A DNA stretch of 64,000 bases from Parapedobacter indicus (GTDB taxonomy: Bacteria; Bacteroidota; Bacteroidia; Sphingobacteriales; Sphingobacteriaceae), in contig NZ_FOQO01000006.1 of NCBI RefSeq assembly GCF_900113765.1, positions 1-64,000 of the forward strand. The letters run 5' to 3'. The notes beneath the pieces are model-generated. The model made no database searches. It was not told the DNA's origin and saw only the letters and a list, made by a program, of their open reading frames with translations. Position numbers and translations under genes: made by a program. Positions 32,147 to 40,720 of this stretch are shown here, piece after piece; positions within the stretch are counted from its first letter, which is position 1, and every line of letters begins with the position of its first letter.

Positions 32147-32154
32147 TAAGTTTG
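32147..32154 (+). promoter_or_regulatory. Putative -7 box for dapB-lepB
   Basis: TAAGTTTG fits TAnnTTTG, 20 bases before the dapB ATG, suggesting dapB has its own promoter after the par genes. Confidence 0.45.
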
Positions 32155-32174
32155 CGTATTAGCAACTAACGTAC

Positions 32175-32924
32175 ATGAACATTGCATTACTCGGATACGG
32201 AAAAATGGGGCGGCTCATCGAGAAATTTGCCCTGCAACGCGGTCACCACATCCATCTCATTGTGGACGAAAATAATCGGCCTGACATCAGCGCGACTGAT
32301 TTTGAAGGAGTGGATGTAGCCATCGATTTCAGCCAACCGGAAGCTGCTGTAGCGAATATCAACCTGTGCTTTGAAGCTAATCTACCTATCGTCGTAGGAA
32401 CAACCGGTTGGTACGACCAGCTCGACGATGTAAAAAAAAGGTGTTTGGATGGTAACAAAACGTTGATGTACGGCTCTAACTTCAGTATTGGCGTGAATGT
32501 CTTTTTTCACATCAATAGATTATTGGCAGCCGTGATGAATCCCTATAAGCAATACGATGTTCAGGTGGAAGAAATTCACCATACGCAGAAATTGGATGCC
32601 CCGAGTGGCACCGCGATTACGATTGCAGAAGGGATAATTGAAAACACCGATTCGAAAGCGGAATGGATAAACAACCTGATAGGCGAGGGCGATGAAATCA
32701 TTCCAAAGGGTCAACAACTGTTGATTGAAAGCCATCGCATTGACGATGTACCCGGTACGCATACCGTTCTCTATAGTTCGGAAGTCGATCAGATTGAATT
32801 TAAACACACCGCACATAGTCGGGCGGGGTTCGCTTTGGGGGCAGTAGTTGCCGCCGAGTGGATAGCCGGTAAAACCGGATTTTACCAAGTAAACGAAATG
32901 TTTAACTTTGGCGGGCATATTTAA
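32175..32924 (+). CDS. dapB: 4-hydroxy-tetrahydrodipicolinate reductase
   Basis: 249 residues. The Rossmann opening is MNIALLGYGKMGRLIEKFA; VGTTGWYDQLD, YGSNFSIGVNVFFHINRLLA and the catalytic EIHHTQKLDAPSGTAITIAE segment follow, then HTAHSRAGFALGAVVAAEWI. It reduces the dihydrodipicolinate precursor with NAD(P)H in the diaminopimelate/lysine pathway, feeding peptidoglycan synthesis in the cytosol. The DAPSGTA motif is intact. Cotranscription with lepB is likely (39-base gap). Confidence 0.97.
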   Translation: MNIALLGYGKMGRLIEKFALQRGHHIHLIVDENNRPDISATDFEGVDVAIDFSQPEAAVANINLCFEANLPIVVGTTGWYDQLDDVKKRCLDGNKTLMYGSNFSIGVNVFFHINRLLAAVMNPYKQYDVQVEEIHHTQKLDAPSGTAITIAEGIIENTDSKAEWINNLIGEGDEIIPKGQQLLIESHRIDDVPGTHTVLYSSEVDQIEFKHTAHSRAGFALGAVVAAEWIAGKTGFYQVNEMFNFGGHI

Positions 32925-32963
32925 CACATCGGATAAACGCATTTAACAAAAACCTGATTATAT

Positions 32964-34388
32964 ATGGGATATTTCGTCTTTGCCATCATTCTCATCCTCA
33001 TCCATATTGGGCTTTGGAACCTTTTCATCAAAGCCGGACGCAAAGGTTGGGAATCACTCATCCCCATTTACAAGGAATTTATCATTGCCAAGCACATAAC
33101 GGGGCATCCCAGTTGGTGGCTTGCCCTATTATTGATTCCGATTGTCAATATTTTTATTTTTTTCGGTTTGTATCTTGATTTAGTCAAGGCATTTGGCAAA
33201 CGTCGTTTTTGGGAATATGCAGCCACCATTCTATTACCCTTTGTGGTACTGCCCTGGTGGGGCAAGGATGCGAAGACGGTTTATCTTGGCAAATCATTCA
33301 CTCCTGAGTTCAAAGAAAAGTATCCGTACAAAAAGACCGTAGCGCGTGAATGGGCCGATGCCATTGTGTTTGCTGTAGTTGCTGCCACGCTTATCCGGGG
33401 CTTTCTCATCGAGGCATACATGATTCCTACCGGCTCAATGGAAAAGAGTCTGTTGGTGGGGGATTTCCTCTTTGTAAGCAAACTGAACTACGGTCCGCGT
33501 ATTCCGATGACACCCATTGCCTTCCCCTTTGCACATCATACCATGCCGCTCATCGGGGGAAAAGCATACTGGGAAGGCGTAAAAATAGGTTATAAACGAT
33601 TGCCGGGATTCCAAGAGATCGAACGCAACGACGTCGTGGTATTCAATTATCCAATGGAGGCCGACCCGCCCTTCAGCCGACCGATTGATAAGCGTGAAAA
33701 CTACATCAAACGGGCGGTGGGTATTCCGGGAGATACGCTTTCGCTACGCGAATCAATTGTATATGTCAATGGAGAAAAGGGATTTGTACCTCCTCATGGA
33801 CAGATGGATTACTATGTATATACCGATGGAACCGGCTTAAATCCACAACGATTGCTGGATATGCGCATTGAACATAGCCCCTATGCCCGGGAACCGTATC
33901 AGCTTTTCCTAACCAAAGAGGCGTATGAAGAAGTAAAAAGCTGGGCGAATGTAACCAAGATCGTCCCGAACATCCGGCATCGGGATACGGAAGAACCCGG
34001 CATATTCCCGAATAACCCCTTGTACCATTGGAACATCGATAATTTCGGACCGATTATCATTCCCAAGAAAGGCTGGACAATTACGCTTGACAGCTTGACG
34101 ATGCCGCTTTACGAACGTGCCATCCGCGTATACGAGGGCAATGAACTGGAAAGCCGTGCAGATGGTGTTTACCTAAACGGCGCAAAAGCGGATACCTATA
34201 CATTCAAAATGAATTACTATTGGATGATGGGCGACAACCGTCATAACTCTGAAGACGCACGCTCGTGGGGCTTTGTACCGGAAGACCACATCGTAGGGAA
34301 AGCCTTATTTGTATGGCTGAGCTGGGATAAGGACGGTACATTCTTCGACAAAATACGGTGGAACCGGATTTTCATGGGAATAAAATAG
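32964..34388 (+). CDS. lepB: Signal peptidase I with N-terminal DUF5684-like membrane domain
   Basis: 474 residues, much longer than enterobacterial LepB. Residues 1-110 form a separate multi-helix membrane domain ([63 protein letters not shown]), as in DUF5684. The S26 part starts near 130: a membrane anchor, the catalytic Ser in [20 protein letters not shown], the catalytic Lys in [14 protein letters not shown], a large insertion, and the C-terminal [18 protein letters not shown] box. It cleaves signal peptides at the periplasmic face of the inner membrane. Confidence 0.95.
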   Translation: MGYFVFAIILILIHIGLWNLFIKAGRKGWESLIPIYKEFIIAKHITGHPSWWLALLLIPIVNIFIFFGLYLDLVKAFGKRRFWEYAATILLPFVVLPWWGKDAKTVYLGKSFTPEFKEKYPYKKTVAREWADAIVFAVVAATLIRGFLIEAYMIPTGSMEKSLLVGDFLFVSKLNYGPRIPMTPIAFPFAHHTMPLIGGKAYWEGVKIGYKRLPGFQEIERNDVVVFNYPMEADPPFSRPIDKRENYIKRAVGIPGDTLSLRESIVYVNGEKGFVPPHGQMDYYVYTDGTGLNPQRLLDMRIEHSPYAREPYQLFLTKEAYEEVKSWANVTKIVPNIRHRDTEEPGIFPNNPLYHWNIDNFGPIIIPKKGWTITLDSLTMPLYERAIRVYEGNELESRADGVYLNGAKADTYTFKMNYYWMMGDNRHNSEDARSWGFVPEDHIVGKALFVWLSWDKDGTFFDKIRWNRIFMGIK

Positions 34389-34413
34389 TACTTGCGGGCC
34401 ACAAACGTCCGAT

Positions 34414-35133
34414 TCAACTACTGCTGGCGGCTAGGTACCGTTTTATTGTTTCTTCCAGTCCTAAATAAAGTGCATCTGAAATCAGTGCATGGCCGATGCT
34501 CACTTCCAGCAATCCGGGAATGTGTTGCACAAAGTACGGAAGGTTGTGAAGATCGAGATCGTGCCCCGCATTAAGACCGACACCGATTTGCTGGGCCACT
34601 TTGGCTGCTTCAGCATACAACGCGATTGCTTTAGCGGGATCGTTTAGAAACTCCTTTGCATACCCTTCGGTGTACAACTCTACGCGGTCAGTTCCGGTTT
34701 CTGCGGCGGCGGCAATCATTTCGGGATGGGGATCCACAAAGATCGAGACCCGGATTCCCTCCCCTTTGAACAGCGCACATATATCGTGCAAATACGTGCT
34801 GTGTTTGATGGTATCCCATCCGTGATTTGAAGTGATCTGCCCCGGTTCATCAGGGACTAACGTGACCTGAGCGGGTTGGGTATCCAACACCAACCGAACA
34901 AATTTTTCTTCGCGACAGTTACCTTCGATGTTCAACTCGGTTGTAAGGGCCGACTTCAGGTCGTAAACATCCTGATAGCGAATGTGCCGCTCATCGGGCC
35001 GCGGGTGTACGGTAATACCCTGCGCACCAAACCGCTCGCAGGCCAGTGCAGCCTGGAGCACATCCGGGTTATTCCCTCCGCGCGAATTACGGAGCGTTGC
35101 GATTTTATTGATATTAACCGAAAGTCTTGCCAT
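34414..35133 (-). CDS. pdxJ: Pyridoxine 5'-phosphate synthase
   Basis: 239 residues. [30 protein letters not shown] is the family start; [21 protein letters not shown] contains catalytic His and Arg residues; [30 protein letters not shown] and [14 protein letters not shown] follow, ending [18 protein letters not shown]. It condenses 3-amino-2-oxopropyl phosphate with deoxyxylulose phosphate to form the vitamin B6 precursor. Length is normal. It is divergent from cdaA and convergent with lepB. Confidence 0.97.
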   Translation of the reverse strand: MARLSVNINKIATLRNSRGGNNPDVLQAALACERFGAQGITVHPRPDERHIRYQDVYDLKSALTTELNIEGNCREEKFVRLVLDTQPAQVTLVPDEPGQITSNHGWDTIKHSTYLHDICALFKGEGIRVSIFVDPHPEMIAAAAETGTDRVELYTEGYAKEFLNDPAKAIALYAEAAKVAQQIGVGLNAGHDLDLHNLPYFVQHIPGLLEVSIGHALISDALYLGLEETIKRYLAASSS

Positions 35134-35148
35134 AGCGATCGTTTTTTA

Positions 35149-35156
35149 CAAAGGTA
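35149..35156 (-). promoter_or_regulatory. Putative -7 box for pdxJ
   Basis: On the minus strand this reads TACCTTTG (TAnnTTTG), 15 bases before the pdxJ ATG. Confidence 0.45.
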
Positions 35157-35194
35157 TAAATTAACAAAGAGGAATTTATTAAATTGCGTGAGTT

Positions 35195-35977
35195 ATGGAG
35201 AGCTTCGACTTTAGTTTCCGATTACTGGATATCATAGACATCATCTTAGTCGCCGTAATCCTGTATTACATATATAGCCTGATCCGCGGCACCATTGCGG
35301 TTAACATTCTCATTGGATTGGGGCTTATTTATGTAATTTTTCTGCTTGTCAAACAATTCAACATGCATCTCCTTACCGAGATTTTCGGTGGGTTCATCAG
35401 TGTGGGCTCATTGGCCCTCGTTGTCGTTTTCCAGCAGGAAATCAGGCGCTTTCTTATCCATATCGGCAAGAATATCTCTGTACGGCGAAAAAACTTCCTG
35501 TGGTCGATCTTTGTGAGCAAAAAGGCAGCGGAGCAGGATCACCGCACGCATCTTAAACCCATTATCGATGCGTGCAGAAGTATGTCGAAATCCTATACGG
35601 GAGCCTTGCTCGTTTTCGCCAAATATTTTGATGAGGAATATTACCAAAGCAGCGGCGAATACATGGATGCACAACTTTCGAAACGGCTGTTAGAAAGTAT
35701 ATTCCAAAAAAACAGCCCCTTACATGATGGGGCTGTTGTGATCGTAGATTTCAAAATAAAAACTGCCAGTTGCGTTCTGCCGTTATCGGACAGCGAAGAT
35801 TTACCGTTGCATTTCGGCTTGCGCCATCGCGCCGCCATCGGTGTTACCGAAGTGAGTGACGCAGTGGCTGTGGTCGTCTCGGAAGAGACGGGAGAAATCT
35901 CGTTTGCCAAAGATGGCAACGTCAACATGAACATCACCCACGAGGAACTGGAAGAATTATTGAACGCTTCGCTTTAA
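35195..35977 (+). CDS. cdaA: Diadenylate cyclase CdaA (c-di-AMP synthase)
   Basis: 260 residues. Three N-terminal membrane helices (LLDIIDIILVAVILYYIYSLI; AVNILIGLGLIYVIFLLVK; FISVGSLALVVVFQQEIRRFL) are followed by the DAC domain with the catalytic DGA in SPLHDGAVVIVD and the RHR motif in PLHFGLRHRAAIGVTE. It condenses two ATP into c-di-AMP at the membrane, a messenger for potassium, osmotic and wall homeostasis. In many Bacteroidota cdaA follows folP; here folP is absent and the neighbour is a divergent pdxJ. A 22-bp stem spans its stop codon. Confidence 0.95.
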   Translation: MESFDFSFRLLDIIDIILVAVILYYIYSLIRGTIAVNILIGLGLIYVIFLLVKQFNMHLLTEIFGGFISVGSLALVVVFQQEIRRFLIHIGKNISVRRKNFLWSIFVSKKAAEQDHRTHLKPIIDACRSMSKSYTGALLVFAKYFDEEYYQSSGEYMDAQLSKRLLESIFQKNSPLHDGAVVIVDFKIKTASCVLPLSDSEDLPLHFGLRHRAAIGVTEVSDAVAVVVSEETGEISFAKDGNVNMNITHEELEELLNASL

Positions 35978-36022
35978 ATGAATTAGCCCATGGCAGTAAA
36001 CCATGGGCTAATTCATTTAAAG
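35972..36022. terminator. Perfect 22-bp stem spanning the cdaA stop codon
   Basis: Bases 35972-35993 and 36001-36022 are exact reverse complements around a 7-base loop (CAGTAAA). The stem starts CTTTAAATGAATTAGCCC and includes the cdaA stop at 35975-35977. It lies between the convergent cdaA and DUF2911 genes and can terminate both. Confidence 0.75.
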
Positions 36023-36043
36023 CCGTCAATCGGTGGTTTGAAA

Positions 36044-36892
36044 CTATTTTTTCGCTTCGGCCAATACTTGTCCGTTCAACCGGATGTATTCCTGATTATT
36101 TTGTTGTGTTGCAATTTCTATTCCCTGTTGGGCAGTAGTTGCTGCACCGGCTTTGTCACCCGCTTTTAGTTGGATACGAGCCTTCCAATATTTGATATAA
36201 GGAGCCGGATTGGGTGCCTTATCGGCTTCATTCATCCAAGCAAGTGCTTTTTGGATATCCTTATTGTTGTTATAATAGTATTGAGCGGCTTGCATATAGG
36301 GCTTCTTCTCCCCTTTCATTGCCTCGTCAATGGCAGCCATAATTTCGGCATCCTGATCCACCACCAAGTCAAAACTGATCTTTGTTTTTTCCCAGGCAAG
36401 ATTCAGCTTCGCACTTTGGGGTTTCACGTCCGAAAAATCGATTGTAAAGGTTTCAATTGTCCTTTTAAGTTGCTCGGGTTTGACGGTGAAGCGCAGTACA
36501 TCTTCTTCCGGTTTATACGAATACGCTCCCCACTGCTCACTATTCTTGCTGAAAATAACCGTCCATTCACTTTTCCCGGGTATAGTCAACAGCCCATATT
36601 TACCCGGCTCAACCGGATGGCCGGCTACCATTACCTTATCTTCAAACGTAATGGTGGGGATGCCATTTGCTCCCGTGCGCCAAACTTTATCATAGGGCTC
36701 CAAACCTCCGAATATCTTTCTGCCGTTCGTATTTGGACGGCTATAAGTAAGCGTGACGTTGCGAATACCCAATCCCTGAATAAGGGTTTGCATACTGCTT
36801 GCGGGCGGAAGTTTCAACTGGGCTTTCACAGGGTACCCGGCTGCCGCAATAATTAGAGCCAGAACGGCTGTCTTTACTAGGCGTTTCTTCAT
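36044..36892 (-). CDS. DUF2911-domain secreted protein
   Basis: 282 residues with a signal peptide (LVKTAVLALIIAAAGYPVKAQ). The DUF2911 domain (about 35-185) contains RNVTLTYSRPNTNGRKIFGGLEPYDKVWRTGAN, ITFEDKVMVAGHPVEPGKYGLLTIPGKSEWTVIFSKNS and WEKTKISFDL. The C-terminus is TPR-like (PYMQAAQYYYNNNKDIQKALAWMNEA). Proteins of this family are common in Bacteroidota and have no established role. It stands alone and ends against the cdaA terminator. Confidence 0.9.
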   Translation of the reverse strand: MKKRLVKTAVLALIIAAAGYPVKAQLKLPPASSMQTLIQGLGIRNVTLTYSRPNTNGRKIFGGLEPYDKVWRTGANGIPTITFEDKVMVAGHPVEPGKYGLLTIPGKSEWTVIFSKNSEQWGAYSYKPEEDVLRFTVKPEQLKRTIETFTIDFSDVKPQSAKLNLAWEKTKISFDLVVDQDAEIMAAIDEAMKGEKKPYMQAAQYYYNNNKDIQKALAWMNEADKAPNPAPYIKYWKARIQLKAGDKAGAATTAQQGIEIATQQNNQEYIRLNGQVLAEAKK

Positions 36893-37034
36893 ATTTGCTT
36901 ATTGATAGTTACAACTGCCCCGAAGTTAGGAATTATTGGCTAGGAGTGGTCAACATTACCGAAATATTACAATTCGCATGTAATACATCACGTTATCATG
37001 CGTTTTAAAAGTGATATTCCACAAGAAAGTCCTG

Positions 37035-37069
37035 TTTTCCTGCGTCGCTTTTACTTTGACGCAGGAAAA
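37035..37069 (-). terminator. Probable terminator of the FHS permease gene
   Basis: TTTTCCTGCGTC and GACGCAGGAAAA form a 12-bp perfect stem around an 11-base loop, about 25 bases beyond the permease stop at 37095. The surrounding bases extend the pairing with one bulge. Confidence 0.55.
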
Positions 37070-37094
37070 TCAGGCACAATTCCTTTGGTTATTT

Positions 37095-38390
37095 TCACTT
37101 AGAAATCCGCGTTTCGCTTAATCGATGTCCGTAACTCGCGAAGTAAAGGATGTAAAGGTAAGCGGGAACCATCGCATACAGAAATGCATGCTGAAAATCT
37201 ATGCCCAGCGTGTCTTTTAAATATCCATATACCAATGGCCAGATGGCACCCCCCGCGATACCCATGATCATCACTCCGGATCCAACTTTGGTAAACCGGC
37301 CGAGCCCTTTAATACCCAACGGGAAGATTGCCGGCCACATCAACGCATTGGCAATGCCTAATAATGCGACAAAAACATAGGAGGTCATTCCCGAGGTGAA
37401 TACCGAAATAGTGGTGAAAGCAATGCCGACCAACGTACAGATCCTAAGTGCAAACTGTTGGGAGATGAATCTGGGAATGGTAGCAATCCCGATAAAGTAG
37501 CCCACAAGCATACAACCGAGCGTAAATGCAGTACCATATTTTACAAAGAACGGAGGCAGCGATAATAACCGTCCATATGTCCCAATGATATCACCTGCCA
37601 TCACTTCTACCGCAACGCAAAAGAATATCGCCAATGCTCCGAGGAAAAGATGAGGAAAATGAAAGATGCTGCTCTTCTTCTTTACATATGCATTTTCCTC
37701 CACCGCTTCTTCTTTGTTTACGTCAACATCGGGCATTTTCACCACAAATACAACGATTGCCAGGATGGCTACACCAATCGCCATTCCAATGTATGGGCTA
37801 TGGATCCTTTCGGAAAGCTCGGCCAACAATGCATCGTGTTCAGGCCCTACCTTAAGGTCTTGTATTTTACTGGAAATTGTATCATAATCTTTTAACAGTA
37901 TGCTTCCCAAGACAAAAGGGACAATGATACCGGCGGTTTTATTGAAAATCCCGACAATAGAAATACGCTGTGCTGCACTTTCAATGGGACCTATGATGCT
38001 TAGGTACGGGTTGATCGCAGTCTGGAGAAGTGCCATTCCAGAGGCCTGGATAAATATAGAAACTAAAAACAACTCATAGCTTAGCTTGGAGGCCGCCGGT
38101 AATATTACCAACGCGCCAATTACGATTAAAAACAGACTGAGCACAATTCCGTTTTTAAACCCGATCTTGTCCAAAATCCAGGAACTGGGAAGTGCCAAAA
38201 AGAAATAGGCAATATAAGAAGCAAATAAAATAAAGAAAGCCTGCAAATCTGTTCCTAAGTTAAAGGCTAGTCTGACAAATGGAATCAGTGCTCCGTTTGC
38301 CCAAGTTATGTAACCTAGAATAAAAAACAGTGCGCAGCATATAATCATTGGCAATAATGCTGTCTTTTGTTGAGTTGTTATCGGGTTCAT
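37095..38390 (-). CDS. FHS-family sugar MFS permease (FucP/GluP-like)
   Basis: 431 residues with about twelve membrane helices. ICCALFFILGYITWANGALIPF, YFFLALPSSWILDKIGFKNGIVLSL, and QTAINPYLSIIGPIESAAQRISIVGIFNKTAGI are typical of the fucose-glucose-galactose H+ symporter family. It imports a hexose or amino sugar across the inner membrane. A large cytosolic loop near 240-265 (VNKEEAVEENAYVKKKSS) is highly charged. No catabolic enzymes adjoin it, so the substrate is undetermined. Confidence 0.92.
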   Translation of the reverse strand: MNPITTQQKTALLPMIICCALFFILGYITWANGALIPFVRLAFNLGTDLQAFFILFASYIAYFFLALPSSWILDKIGFKNGIVLSLFLIVIGALVILPAASKLSYELFLVSIFIQASGMALLQTAINPYLSIIGPIESAAQRISIVGIFNKTAGIIVPFVLGSILLKDYDTISSKIQDLKVGPEHDALLAELSERIHSPYIGMAIGVAILAIVVFVVKMPDVDVNKEEAVEENAYVKKKSSIFHFPHLFLGALAIFFCVAVEVMAGDIIGTYGRLLSLPPFFVKYGTAFTLGCMLVGYFIGIATIPRFISQQFALRICTLVGIAFTTISVFTSGMTSYVFVALLGIANALMWPAIFPLGIKGLGRFTKVGSGVMIMGIAGGAIWPLVYGYLKDTLGIDFQHAFLYAMVPAYLYILYFASYGHRLSETRISK

Positions 38391-38775
38391 TGATTTAAAA
38401 ATTTACTTTTCATTAATTAGGTCGCTCGTATAGTTCAGAAACCTTCCATTCCACAAGACTATAAAATAAAATCAATATTTAAAATAAAAAAGTCACGCAA
38501 ACGGTTGTTTTGGCAATGGTTACTGGTTAATTGTTAATCCGGACGAAGGAAGGATCCTGAATTCCGTTGAAAATAAAAATGAAATGTGAATCATTGCCAA
38601 CGGAGGACGGTGCTTAATGGGGGTACTATTATCGTCAGCAAAAATAGGAAACGCCCTGAAGTTATCAGGGCATTTCCTACACCTAAACCGTATCATAAAA
38701 CCATGGAAATGGTTTTGTAGATACTTTAACTACAAAAGACAGGAAAAAAGGTTTAAAGTTTTTTATTTTTCGCAA
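38391..38775. other. 385-base region upstream of the FHS permease
   Basis: The part nearest the permease is AT-rich and likely holds its promoter, though I see no clear TAnnTTTG. GGCAATGGTT (38512-38521) and AATCATTGCC (about 38591-38600) are a spaced imperfect inverted repeat. The far end holds the terminator of the DinB gene. No gene is seen. Confidence 0.5.
38646..38678 (-). terminator. Terminator-like hairpin after the DinB-family gene
   Basis: AGGAAACGCCCTGA and TCAGGGCATTTCCT pair over 14 bases with one wobble and a 5-base loop, about 100 bases downstream of the DinB stop at 38776 on the minus strand. Confidence 0.55.
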
Positions 38776-39288
38776 TCACTCGTGCAGGTAACGTTCGCGA
38801 ATGATGTTACGGTGATGATTGAGATGGCCCGCAATGATATACAGAAACGCCCGGACACTGATCAATCGCTCAGAAGCGATGCCTTTACGGGCCAGCTCGT
38901 GATCGTTGAAGCTGCGGAAAAGCATCAGATTTGATTTTCTTACTAACACAAACTCATCCGATAGGCTTTCCAAGGATCGCTCGTTGAACCGCGCATTAGC
39001 TACAAAATCATCGGGTTCAAACCCGATCAGTTCTTTGGTATCATTCCGTGCAAAGCGCAGCGCCCGGTACGCCATAACCCGTTCAGTATCTATCGTGTGC
39101 CCCACCACCTCTTTGATGGTCCATTTGCCTTCGGCATAGGCATACTCGGATTTGCCCGGTGGAATGCTTGCCAGAAATTCTGGAAATGCGGTAATTTGTT
39201 CATTGAGTAATTCCATCACGTCGCCGGTAATGGTTTCAATATAATCGGAATAAATCGCGGGGTATTCATCAGATTTGAGCGGGTTCAT
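38776..39288 (-). CDS. DinB-superfamily protein
   Basis: 170 residues. The four-helix DinB fold is suggested by WTIKEVVGHTIDTERVMAYRALRFARND and the C-terminal HLNHHRNIIRERYL; the histidines in GHTIDTE and GHLNHHR are the usual metal ligands (three His). Members include thiol-dependent transferases (bacillithiol or mycothiol type) and proteins of unknown activity. Its ATG lies within the last 20 bases of the histidine kinase gene, so the two are translationally coupled, which is an uncommon pairing. Confidence 0.88.
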   Translation of the reverse strand: MNPLKSDEYPAIYSDYIETITGDVMELLNEQITAFPEFLASIPPGKSEYAYAEGKWTIKEVVGHTIDTERVMAYRALRFARNDTKELIGFEPDDFVANARFNERSLESLSDEFVLVRKSNLMLFRSFNDHELARKGIASERLISVRAFLYIIAGHLNHHRNIIRERYLHE

Positions 39289-40489
39289 ACGTTTGGCTAC
39301 TTGGTAATACGATTCTAAATGTGGTTCCTTTATCTATTTCTGACTCCTTCACAAAAATGTGCCCTTTGTGATATTCGATCATCCGTTTGGTTAGACTCAA
39401 TCCCAGTCCCCACCCACGTTTCCTTGTGGTGAAACCTGGTTGGAAGACGGCATCAAACTGCGCACGGGGTATTCCTTTTCCGGTATCGCTAATGTCTATA
39501 AAAATTTGCTCTTTTGCAATATTTTCTAAAATAACAATGTCTATCCTTCCAGCAGATTCAATGGCATTTGCCGCATTTTTCAAGAGGTTTTCAAGCACCC
39601 AGTCAAAAAGCGGCACATTGAGCATGGCCTGTACCTTGGTTTCGCCGGAGACATTGAACACAATTTTGTCGCTTGTTCTGACCTTGAAATAATTAACAAA
39701 ATCAACGACAACTTTATAGACGATATAGTTATGTAATACCGGGGTGGAACCAATTTTCGAGAAACGGTCTGCCACAATTTCCAGTCGTTTCACATCGCTT
39801 TCCATCTCGATAAGCAATGGATCTTTCTCCGCATCAAACTTGGTCCGGACCAATTCCAACCAAGCCATGAGCGACGATATGGGGGTCCCCAACTGATGGG
39901 CTGCCTCCTTTGCCAAGCCCACCCATACCAGGTTCTGTTCAGATTTGCGGATGGAATTGAACACCGTATAGGCGATTCCCAGAAAAATAGCGATGAGGGT
40001 AAGTTGCACATATGGAAAGACACGAAGCTGGGTGAGTAGCAGCGAATCTTTGTAATACACAAACCATTGACCTCCATTTGGCAGGTTGATGATAATAGGC
40101 GAATGGCTTTTTTTCATGATCGTGAGTTGCCTATTGAAGTACGTGGGATCATATACTAAGTCTTCGCCCTCAGCTTCCTCCAAAATATTGGTTTTGGTTG
40201 AATCCAGATCACGCCAATAGATAATACTATCGCGCGCATCGGCGATGATGGCGGGCATCGACAGACTATCACGTACCGCCGAAATGAACGTGATCATTTC
40301 ATCGTCAAAATCCGGCATCGTGATGATGTTCCGCATGCTCATGGCCCATACCTCCGCTTTGGTCCGCTCCGATTTAGACAGATTCCTTACCAGATAATTG
40401 GTATATAGCAACGACGCCCCCGCAATGAGCGCGGCAAGAATCAATAGGGCAAACTTCCATCGTTGCTGGTTATATTGATAAGGATTCAT
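39269..40489 (-). CDS. Membrane sensor histidine kinase without a neighbouring response regulator
   Basis: About 406 residues from the ATG at 40489 (MNPYQYNQQRWKFALLIL); longer in-frame starts lack support. The two membrane helices are FALLILAALIAGASLLY (near 13-30) and LTLIAIFLGIAYTVF (near 185-200), enclosing a periplasmic sensor domain. The cytoplasmic part has the H-box KEAAHQLGTPISSLMAWLELV, N-box WVLENLLKNAANAIES, DTGKGIP, and GWGLGLSLTKRMI. HAMP is not obvious. The partner regulator is not in the neighbourhood. The coupled downstream DinB gene suggests a link to thiol or damage response only by proximity. Confidence 0.92.
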   Translation of the reverse strand: MNPYQYNQQRWKFALLILAALIAGASLLYTNYLVRNLSKSERTKAEVWAMSMRNIITMPDFDDEMITFISAVRDSLSMPAIIADARDSIIYWRDLDSTKTNILEEAEGEDLVYDPTYFNRQLTIMKKSHSPIIINLPNGGQWFVYYKDSLLLTQLRVFPYVQLTLIAIFLGIAYTVFNSIRKSEQNLVWVGLAKEAAHQLGTPISSLMAWLELVRTKFDAEKDPLLIEMESDVKRLEIVADRFSKIGSTPVLHNYIVYKVVVDFVNYFKVRTSDKIVFNVSGETKVQAMLNVPLFDWVLENLLKNAANAIESAGRIDIVILENIAKEQIFIDISDTGKGIPRAQFDAVFQPGFTTRKRGWGLGLSLTKRMIEYHKGHIFVKESEIDKGTTFRIVLPSSQTYEPAQI

Positions 40490-40574
40490 TTCGCCAAAAT
40501 ACATAATTCCGCCAACAATGATATTTTTGGCAGTCGTATTTTTCTCAGGGACTTCGCTTTTAAACATTTTGTTG

Positions 40575-40655
40575 GCGCACTTTGGCACGCAACGCAACTG
40601 GAAGACTCGCTTCGCTCATTCCCAAGGTTGCTCATCCAAAGCTGCCTTCACCAAA
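40575..40655. repeat. Dispersed nested-palindrome element, second copy
   Basis: CACTTTGGCACGCAACGCAACTGGAAGACTCGCTTCGCTCATTCCC-type core (shown in parts elsewhere) ends AAGGTTGCTCATCCAAAG. The inner arms GCAAC/GTTGC and outer CTTTGG/CCAAAG match the copies at 2899 and 42333. The outer stem here is less perfect. It lies between the divergent histidine kinase and gltX genes. Confidence 0.6.
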
Positions 40656-40708
40656 GGCAATTCCGGTATTTTTTATGTTTCCGCCACAAAAAAATTGGTC
40701 AATTTAGC

Positions 40709-40716
40709 TAAGTTTG
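40709..40716 (+). promoter_or_regulatory. Putative -7 box for gltX
   Basis: TAAGTTTG fits TAnnTTTG and ends only four bases before the ATG at 40721. If used, transcription would begin at or just after the start codon, giving a leaderless message. Confidence 0.35.
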
Positions 40717-40720
40717 CAAC

